Positions 15,343-21,517 of a stretch of DNA of 45,987 bases are shown here, piece after piece. The notes under the pieces are model-generated. The model was not told the origin of the DNA. It worked only from the letters and a program-made list of their open reading frames with translations, and made no database searches. Where the stretch lies: contig JAFAZX010000002.1 of NCBI GenBank assembly GCA_019239425.1, positions 1-45,987 of the forward strand, given 5' to 3'. Source of the stretch: Acidobacteriota bacterium. Lineage in GTDB: Bacteria; Acidobacteriota; Blastocatellia; Pyrinomonadales; Pyrinomonadaceae. Each line of letters begins with the position of its first letter. The stretch's first letter is position 1. The position numbers were made by a program, and so were the translations under genes.

Positions 15343-16665
15343 ATGGGGGAGACCGACACCGACGCCGCCGACCAGTTCGACGCGCGCGTGCGCGACGGGA
15401 GGCTGGACGAATCGACGCCGGGCCTCTGGCGCCGCGTGTGGCGTCTGCCGCGCAACGTCGTCGCCATCGGGTTGGTGAGCCTGCTCAACGACGCGTCGAG
15501 CGAGATCATCTACCCGATGCTGCCGGCCTTCCTCGCGCTGGCGCTCGGCGCAAGCCCTAAGGCCATCGGCGTCATCGAGGGCGTGGCCGAGTCGGTCTCA
15601 AGTCTCCTCAAACTCCTCTCCGGGTACTTCAGCGACAGGACGGGCCGGCGCAAGGGGCCGGTCGTCTTCGGCTACGGGCTGGCGAGCATCATGCGGCCGC
15701 TGCTCGCGCTGACGACGACGTGGTATCAGGTGCTCGCCGTCCGCTTCACCGACCGCGTGGGCAAGGGGCTGCGCAGCGCCCCGCGCGACGCGATGATCGC
15801 CGACGCCGCGCCGCCTTCGGAGTGGGGCCTCGCCTTCGGCTTCCACCGCGCGATGGATCACGGCGGCGCGGTGCTCGGGCCGCTCATCGGCCTCGCGCTG
15901 CTCTGGCTCGTCGCCGCCGACCCGCTCACGCCTTCGGCCGTCGACTACAAGACCATCTTCCTCTTCGCGTCGGTGCCCGCGCTGCTCGCGATGCTCGTGC
16001 TCATCTTCGCCGTGCGCGAGACGCACGCCGGCGCGAAGAAGGACGAGAAGGCCGGGACTCGGGCGGCCCCGGCCGGCGGGCGCGTGCGGCTGACGCTGCG
16101 CGGCTTCGACGCGAACTTCAAGTGGTTCCTGGTGCTGGTCGCGCTCTTCACCCTCTCGAACTCGACCGACGCCTTCCTCATCCGGCGCGCGCAGATGTCG
16201 GGCGTCTCGACGGGACAGGGGACGCTGCTGCTCTGGTCGGCGCTCCACTTGAGCAAGGTCGTCAGCTCGGTCGTCGGCGGCGACCTCTCGGACAGGCTGG
16301 GGCGCAAGACCCTCATCGTCGCGGGCTGGCTCCTCTACGCCGCGGTCTACCTCGGCTTCGCGTACGTCTCGGAGCCGGTGGGCGCGTGGACGCTCTTCCT
16401 CGTCTACGGCGTCTACTTCGGCCTGGCCGAGGGGGCGGAGAAGGCGCTCGTCGCAGACCTCGTCCGGCCCGAGCAGCGCGGCACGGCCTACGGCCTCTAC
16501 AACCTCGCCTTCGGCATCACGGTGCTCCCCGCCTCGCTCCTCATGGGCGCGCTCTGGGAGGCCTGGAGCCCCGAGATGGCCTTCTTCGTCAGCGCCGCCA
16601 TCGGCACGACCGCCGCCCTGCTCCTCGCGCTCTTCGTCCGGCCCAAGGTGAAGGCTTTACGCTGA
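15343..16665 (+). CDS. MFS transporter
   Basis: A 440-residue major facilitator with about 11-12 hydrophobic helices. The family motif A-like loop between helices 2 and 3 is GYFSDRTGRRKGPV, and the repeat in the second half reads GGDLSDRLGRKTLIV. The sequence NVVAIGLVSLLNDASSEIIY near residues 37-56 and DRVGKGLRSAPRDAMIADA near 137-155 are typical of the MFS group annotated as related to nickel-cobalt or drug export (the YfmO/NreB-like clade). The substrate is not determined. A 34-residue polar N-terminal extension precedes the first helix. The weak ribosome-binding site is AAGG just before the ATG. Confidence 0.9.
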   Translation: MGETDTDAADQFDARVRDGRLDESTPGLWRRVWRLPRNVVAIGLVSLLNDASSEIIYPMLPAFLALALGASPKAIGVIEGVAESVSSLLKLLSGYFSDRTGRRKGPVVFGYGLASIMRPLLALTTTWYQVLAVRFTDRVGKGLRSAPRDAMIADAAPPSEWGLAFGFHRAMDHGGAVLGPLIGLALLWLVAADPLTPSAVDYKTIFLFASVPALLAMLVLIFAVRETHAGAKKDEKAGTRAAPAGGRVRLTLRGFDANFKWFLVLVALFTLSNSTDAFLIRRAQMSGVSTGQGTLLLWSALHLSKVVSSVVGGDLSDRLGRKTLIVAGWLLYAAVYLGFAYVSEPVGAWTLFLVYGVYFGLAEGAEKALVADLVRPEQRGTAYGLYNLAFGITVLPASLLMGALWEAWSPEMAFFVSAAIGTTAALLLALFVRPKVKALR

Positions 16666-16739
16666 CGGCCCCCCTGCATTTCGCCCCGCCCGCGGGCGCG
16701 CGAAATGTCTATACCCTCACGGTCATATAAGCATGAAAG

Positions 16740-16791
16740 GGCCGGACGGTCGGGCCGGGGCTTTACACGCCCGAGGCCCGAGTCCGGCCTA
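16740..16791. other. GC-rich inverted repeat in the leader of the 16855 operon
   Basis: GGCCGGAC near 16741-16748 pairs with GTCCGGCC near 16782-16790, with further G/C complementarity inside (GGTCGGGCC/GGCCCGAG). It lies between the MFS stop (16665) and the ATG at 16855, after a TATAAG (16725-16730) that could be a -10 element without a convincing -35. It may be an MFS terminator or a leader structure. Confidence 0.4.
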
Positions 16792-16854
16792 GCTCGCCAC
16801 CAACAATTCCGGCGCCCCGCGGAAGAACGGCAGTTGCCGAAAGGGAGACTCGAC

Positions 16855-17232
16855 ATGAAGAGGACTGGAATTCTGAGCGTCAACAACGGCGTCTCGCAGC
16901 TCCAAGGGATTCGGCTCGCGCGCGCGAGCGCGAACGATGCGTTCAGCGCGGCGACCAACTTCCTCGCGAACCGCGGCCTGGACGACGGCGACTTCATCTT
17001 TGCCACCGGAACCGACGGCGCCGTCGGCGACGTCCCCGCGATGTTCATCGCCGAGGCCGGCTTGGCCATCGCCGGCCCGGGCGGCATGGAGCTGGCGGCG
17101 GTTCGCACGGCAACCGCCGGTAAGAAGGGCGGCAGCAAGAAGGGCGGCAGTAAGAAGGGCGGCGGTAAGAAGGGCGGCAGCAAGAAGGGCGGCGGCAAGA
17201 AGGGCCGTAAGGGAACTGGAGGAAGCAAATGA
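16855..17232 (+). CDS. Small protein with Lys/Gly repeat tail
   Basis: A 125-residue protein of unknown function starting MKRTGILSVNNGVSQLQGIR. Residues 1-85 look like a small folded domain (ASANDAFSAATNFLANRG, DDGDFIFATGTDG). The last 37 residues are low-complexity and very basic, built from five KKGGS/KKGGG pentapeptides plus KKGRKG, encoded by a 15-bp tandem repeat. Such tails often bind nucleic acid, polyphosphate or acidic surfaces. AAGGGAG precedes the ATG by about 8 nt. The stop overlaps the next ATG by 4 bp, so the two proteins are translationally coupled and likely work together. Confidence 0.75.
   Translation: MKRTGILSVNNGVSQLQGIRLARASANDAFSAATNFLANRGLDDGDFIFATGTDGAVGDVPAMFIAEAGLAIAGPGGMELAAVRTATAGKKGGSKKGGSKKGGGKKGGSKKGGGKKGRKGTGGSK
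17121..17210 (+). repeat. 15-bp coding tandem repeat
   Basis: Five to six units of a 15-bp repeat (AAGAAGGGCGGCAGC with AGT, GGT or GGC variants) encode the KKGGS/G pentapeptides at the C-terminus of the 125-residue protein. The unit length is a multiple of three, so copy-number change would lengthen or shorten the basic tail without a frameshift. Confidence 0.9.
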
Positions 17233-19610
17233 GACGCCGGGGCAGACACGTCAACGTTCTTCTGGCAGCGGCCGTCGTCGCCTGCCATTTGTGGCTGCCC
17301 GCCGCGGCCGTCGCGCAGTCGCGGCCACAGCCCGGCACGCCCGAGTACGCCATCGAGCAGCGCGACGAGAAGGTGAAGGGCATCAGCGTCGGCGAGCCCA
17401 AGGTCTACGACGACGCGCTCCTCCAGCAGATGCTTGAGGCGGCCGAAGCGCGGCTGGCGGCGCTCCAACTCTTCGACCAAGGGAGGCTCGTCGGCGCCAT
17501 CGGCGCGGTCTCGGGCGCGTCACAGCAGTTCTCCTCCTTCGGGCTGAACGTGCAGGGCGCACCCGTCCCCGGCGTCGAGACGACGACGAAGCTCCCGACC
17601 GAGCAGGTCAAGACGACGACCGCGGCGGGCGCGACGAACAGCACCGTCGAGACTATCACCAACCTCGGCACCCAGGACGTGAAGACGACGCAGCCGCAGT
17701 TCAACCCGCCTCCGGCGACGGCGCCCGCGCCGGCCACGACGCTCCCGTCGAGCGGCTTCTCCGTCTCCTCCTCCGACATCCTCAACGAGATGACGCAGCT
17801 CACGGCCGAGATCAACGGCCTCCGCCTGCTGCTGACCGGCGACCTCTCAAGCCACTTCGTCCAGACCTTGGGAGGCGGCAAAATCGCCGTAATGCCGAAG
17901 CTGAAAATAACGCTCGGCTTCCCCATCAGCATCACGTCGGACGAACGGTACAAGGACGCGGTCGCGGTCGTCGAGGTCGAAGTCGAGAAGGACAGGGAGG
18001 CCCTGACGAACGACCCGCCCGCCGTGACGGCGCTGCTCCCGCGCGAGAAGACCTACAACGTCGCCGAGATCACCGACAAGAGTTCTTCCATCGGCGGCGG
18101 CGTCGCCACGCAGCTCATCGGCGTCTCGGCCTCTTTCCTGCACGGGCGGCGCACCTACTACCTCGTGCAGGATCAGGACACCATCGCCGCCACCTTCACG
18201 CCGGAGGCGGCGACCCGCACCGGCTTCCGCTGGCAGTTCCGACCCGTCCTCGGGCGCCGCTACGTCCGCTCGGGGCTGAAGCAGACCTTCGTGCAGCTCG
18301 GCTTCGACGTGCCGGCCGACGCCATGCGCGGCCAGATCGGCAAAGTCACCGTCCGCACCTACTGGCGGAAGTATGACCGCAAGCGCGGCATCGCCAGGGA
18401 GGTCATCGCCGACTCGTTCCGCGAGCAGAGGCGCGACTTCGAAATCCCGCGCTTCCCGCTCCTGCCCAAGCGGATTGAGTCGGTCTTCAACTCGCGGGAC
18501 AGCCTCGAAGACCTCGGCGGCGGGCAGTTGCTCGTGAAGATTCCGGGGCGCTTCCTGCCCGGCACCAACGTCCGCATCGGCTCGACGACTCTCGCCGAGG
18601 GGCCGCGCTTCAAGCAGACCTACTCAGGCGTCCGCTTCACCGCTTCCCTCTCCGACCTCGCGACCAAGCGCTCCTTCCTCGTCGCGCACGACGGCAGCGA
18701 GGTTCCGCTCATCTTCCCGGAGATGCCGTGTGCCGAGCGCGGCCAAGCGCTCCAGATCATCGGCACGCCGCAGGTCACGGCCGTGGACGAGACGAACAGC
18801 CTCGTGACCTTCCAGGTCAACTACCCGCAGCTCGTGAAGGTCACGCACGCCGACTGGCTCAACCCGAGTCCGGCGCTCGTCCTCGTCGTCGGGAACCGCG
18901 TCTTCGGCTACCCGGACGCGCCGTTCCAGAAGAAGGGCGACTACTTCTCGGCCGTGGTGCCGACAGCACTGCTCATCTCCGACCCGGAGGTGACCGTGCA
19001 GACGCTCTTCCCCGACAAGGGGTGCAGCACCGCGGCGGCGGTGGCCGGACTCCCACGGCCGTACAGCCAGGCCGAACGCATGGTGCTGGTCGCGCAGGGG
19101 AAGACGAGCAAATTCTTCCTCTACGGCCAGCGGCTGGGCGGCGCGATCATCGTGACGCCTGCGGGTGACACGGTCACCACCTCGCCGCTCGGGCCGGACA
19201 GCGGCGACACGCTCCAGCTCGTCGAGCTGGACGACGGCCAGCTCAAGGCGTTCAAGCACCTCCTCATCCGGCGCCCCGGCGAGCGCTCGGTGCTGGTCGC
19301 CATCCCGCCCGTCGAGGCCCCCAAGAAGCCCGACCCGCCGAAGGCCAAGGAGCGCGTGACCGTGGACGCCGACGAGGCCGTCATCCTCGGCGAAGGGATG
19401 AAGGGCGTCGAGGGCGCCACCTTCAACGGCCGCGACGTGGGCTTCGAGGCCGTGGACGACAAGACGCTCAGGCTGACGGGGCTGCGCGCGGCCGGCCTGA
19501 CCTCTTCGGCGATGACGCGCACGGTCGCCCTCAAGTTCAAGGGGGAGGATAAGCCGAAGCAGGTCGAGATCGAGGTCGTCAACACGAAGGTCGAGTCGGT
19601 GACCCGCTGA
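17229..19610 (+). CDS. Large exported protein of unknown function (793 aa)
   Basis: Begins with a basic stretch and hydrophobic helix (about 8-29, VNVLLAAAVVACHLWLPAAA) ending AVAQ, a signal peptide. A Thr-rich region (about 110-165) precedes a helical stretch (ILNEMTQLTAEINGLRLLL, about 180-200). The remainder is beta-rich. Two segments look like IPT/TIG or Ig-like domains: LVKIPGRFLPGTNVRIGSTT near 435-455, and the C-terminal DADEAVILGEGMKGVEGATF module near 715-735. No catalytic motif is recognised. It overlaps the Lys/Gly-tailed protein gene by 4 bp and ends before a strong terminator. It could be a periplasmic or surface structural protein. Its proximity to the TIR/STAND operon may be coincidental. 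Confidence 0.8.
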   Translation: MRRRGRHVNVLLAAAVVACHLWLPAAAVAQSRPQPGTPEYAIEQRDEKVKGISVGEPKVYDDALLQQMLEAAEARLAALQLFDQGRLVGAIGAVSGASQQFSSFGLNVQGAPVPGVETTTKLPTEQVKTTTAAGATNSTVETITNLGTQDVKTTQPQFNPPPATAPAPATTLPSSGFSVSSSDILNEMTQLTAEINGLRLLLTGDLSSHFVQTLGGGKIAVMPKLKITLGFPISITSDERYKDAVAVVEVEVEKDREALTNDPPAVTALLPREKTYNVAEITDKSSSIGGGVATQLIGVSASFLHGRRTYYLVQDQDTIAATFTPEAATRTGFRWQFRPVLGRRYVRSGLKQTFVQLGFDVPADAMRGQIGKVTVRTYWRKYDRKRGIAREVIADSFREQRRDFEIPRFPLLPKRIESVFNSRDSLEDLGGGQLLVKIPGRFLPGTNVRIGSTTLAEGPRFKQTYSGVRFTASLSDLATKRSFLVAHDGSEVPLIFPEMPCAERGQALQIIGTPQVTAVDETNSLVTFQVNYPQLVKVTHADWLNPSPALVLVVGNRVFGYPDAPFQKKGDYFSAVVPTALLISDPEVTVQTLFPDKGCSTAAAVAGLPRPYSQAERMVLVAQGKTSKFFLYGQRLGGAIIVTPAGDTVTTSPLGPDSGDTLQLVELDDGQLKAFKHLLIRRPGERSVLVAIPPVEAPKKPDPPKAKERVTVDADEAVILGEGMKGVEGATFNGRDVGFEAVDDKTLRLTGLRAAGLTSSAMTRTVALKFKGEDKPKQVEIEVVNTKVESVTR

Positions 19611-19652
19611 GGCGCGCCGGCCCGGGCCGCACGGCCCAAACCGACGCACTGC

Positions 19653-19697
19653 GCGCGGCCGACGGGGGGAGATGGCGCCCCCGTCGGCCGCGCTTTC
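19653..19697 (+). terminator. Strong intrinsic terminator
   Basis: A perfect 16-bp GC stem (GCGCGGCCGACGGGGG at 19653-19668 with its complement at 19678-19693), a 9-nt loop, and a T-rich tail TTTCTTAT. It lies 43 bp after the stop of the 793-residue protein gene and separates that operon from the TIR/STAND operon. Confidence 0.88.
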
Positions 19698-19709
19698 TTA
19701 TCTCCTCCG

Positions 19710-19739
19710 TTGACAGCCTCTCCGCGCAGGCTGTATACA
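19710..19739 (+). promoter_or_regulatory. Near-consensus sigma70 promoter of the TIR/STAND operon
   Basis: TTGACA at 19710-19715, an 18-nt spacer and TATACA at 19734-19739. This is among the best promoter matches seen in the window. A second TTGACA occurs at 19748-19753. Transcription would begin about 19746, so the TTG at 19748 is an unlikely start codon and an ATG at 19790 or 19859 is preferred. Confidence 0.65.
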
Positions 19740-19789
19740 GCCTTACGTTGACAGCGTCCGTCGCCGCGCCGGCGTGCCCTTCGAGCCGG

Positions 19790-21517
19790 ATGCCGGGTTT
19801 CACTCCCGTACCTCAGTCACAAGCGAGTCCGAAGGCGGAGAAGGCCCCCGTTCGCGCCATGCAGTACGACTACGACCTCTTCATCAGCTACGCGCACATC
19901 GACGACTTGAACCCGTTCGGCGAGGAGCGGGGCTGGATCGACCTCCTGCACGAGCGCCTGTCGGTGCTGCTCGCCCAGGCGCTCGGCTACGAGCCGCGCA
20001 TCTGGCGCGACGGCCACCGCCTGCAGGGCAACGACGAGCTGACGGGCGCCATCGGCGCGGGCGTCACGCGCTCGCTGCTGCTCGTGCCCGTCCTCTCTCC
20101 GCGCTACGTGCAGTCCGACTGGTGCAACCGCGAGATGGAGACGTTCCACGCGGCGATGCGGGAGCAGGGCCAACTGCCCGGCTCGCCCGGCTTCCGCTCG
20201 CGCGTCTTCAAGGTGGTCAAGACGCCCATCCCCGAACACCTGCGCGAGTGCGAGCCGGTGCAGATCCGCAACCTCATCGGCTACCAGTTCTACGGCGAGG
20301 ACGAGTCGAGCGGCGTGCTCACGGAGTTCAGCCCCGCGCCGAACGACAAGCAGTACTGGCGCACGCTCAGCCGCCTCGTCGCCGACCTCAAGCAGACGCT
20401 CATCGAGCTGAAGCACAGGACGCCCGCGACGCCCTGGACGCCCGCGCCGGCGACCGCCCCGCCCGCCCCCGCCCCGGCGACTCCGGCGACTCCGACGACT
20501 CCGACTAACGCGCCGCCCGCGACGAACGCGCCCGCCGCGCCCGAGGAGGAGGCGGCCGCCGCCGCCGCGCCCACGCGGTTCGTCTACCTGGCCGAGACGA
20601 CCGGCGACCTCTCGCGCGAGCGCGAGGACGTGCGCGACGAGCTGCGGCAGCGCGGCTACGGCGTGCTGCCCGAGCAGCGCCTCCCGCTCGACGAGCGGCT
20701 CAAGGTCGAGGAGGCCGTCCGCGCAGACCTCGCGCGCTGCTGCCTCTCCGTCCACATGGTCGGCCCGCGCTACGGCTCGACGCCCGAGGACGACGCGGCT
20801 TCGGTCGTGCAGATTCAGGAGCGGCTCGCGGCCGAGCGCGGCGCCGCCGAGGGCTCGTTCCAGAGAATCGTCTGGACGCCGCCGGGACTCGGCACCCCCG
20901 CGCTCGAAATCACCGACGCCCGGCAGAAGGCCTTCGTCGAGACCCTTCATCAAAGCCCCACGGCCGGCGCCGAAATCCTGCAGGCGACCGTCGAGGACTT
21001 GAAGACGCGCGCGGTCGAGAAGCTCCTGGCGATGGCGAAGGCGCAGGAGGCCCAGGAGGCGAAGTCGGCCGCCGGTGCTCAACGCAAGAAGCTCAAACAG
21101 GTCTACCTCATCTGCGAGAACCGCGACCGGCAGTTCGTCCGCCCCATCAAGCAGTACCTCTTCAAAGAGAACTTCGAGGTCATCACCTGGCTCGAAGGCG
21201 AGGCCGGCGCGGAGCGGCTGGCCGAGTACCACCGGAAGAACCTGCGCGAGTGCGACGCCGCGCTCATCTACTTCGGCAGTGGCGACGAGCCGTGGGTGCG
21301 CAAGAACCTCGAAGACCTTGAGAAGGCGTACGGCTACGGGCGCGAGCAGGACTGGGCGGCCTCGGCGGTCTTCGTCGGCCAGCCGCCCGACGACGTGAAG
21401 GAAGACTTCCTCACGCACATGGTGCCTTACGTCATACACAACCTGAGCGGGTTCAACCCCGAAGACCTGCGCGACTTCGTCCAGGCGGTGCGCGAGGCCG
21501 AAGGAGAGACGGCGTGA
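19790..21517 (+). CDS. TIR-domain protein with two further TIR/DUF4062-like domains
   Basis: A 575-residue soluble protein from the ATG at 19790. The ATG at 19859, which gives MQYDYDLFISYAH, is an equally good start. Domain 1 (about 24-205) is a TIR domain: YDYDLFISYAHIDD, then RIWRDGHRL and VPVLSPRYVQSDWCNREME. The glutamate in WCNRE (codon 20132-20134) is at the position of the catalytic Glu of NADase TIRs. A Pro/Ala/Thr-rich linker (about 210-260) leads to domain 2 (about 262-400), DUF4062-like, with AETTGDLSREREDVRDELRQ. Domain 3 (about 433-570) is another TIR-like alpha/beta unit (QVYLICENRDRQFVRPIKQY). The gene overlaps the STAND gene by 4 bp, implying a functional pair. A role in immunity or death signalling is inference. 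Confidence 0.85.
   Translation: MPGFTPVPQSQASPKAEKAPVRAMQYDYDLFISYAHIDDLNPFGEERGWIDLLHERLSVLLAQALGYEPRIWRDGHRLQGNDELTGAIGAGVTRSLLLVPVLSPRYVQSDWCNREMETFHAAMREQGQLPGSPGFRSRVFKVVKTPIPEHLRECEPVQIRNLIGYQFYGEDESSGVLTEFSPAPNDKQYWRTLSRLVADLKQTLIELKHRTPATPWTPAPATAPPAPAPATPATPTTPTNAPPATNAPAAPEEEAAAAAAPTRFVYLAETTGDLSREREDVRDELRQRGYGVLPEQRLPLDERLKVEEAVRADLARCCLSVHMVGPRYGSTPEDDAASVVQIQERLAAERGAAEGSFQRIVWTPPGLGTPALEITDARQKAFVETLHQSPTAGAEILQATVEDLKTRAVEKLLAMAKAQEAQEAKSAAGAQRKKLKQVYLICENRDRQFVRPIKQYLFKENFEVITWLEGEAGAERLAEYHRKNLRECDAALIYFGSGDEPWVRKNLEDLEKAYGYGREQDWAASAVFVGQPPDDVKEDFLTHMVPYVIHNLSGFNPEDLRDFVQAVREAEGETA

Noticed and set aside
19748..19750. TTG start for the TIR protein
   Set aside because: It lies 9 nt after the -10 element and would leave almost no leader. 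The ATGs at 19790 and 19859 fit better.
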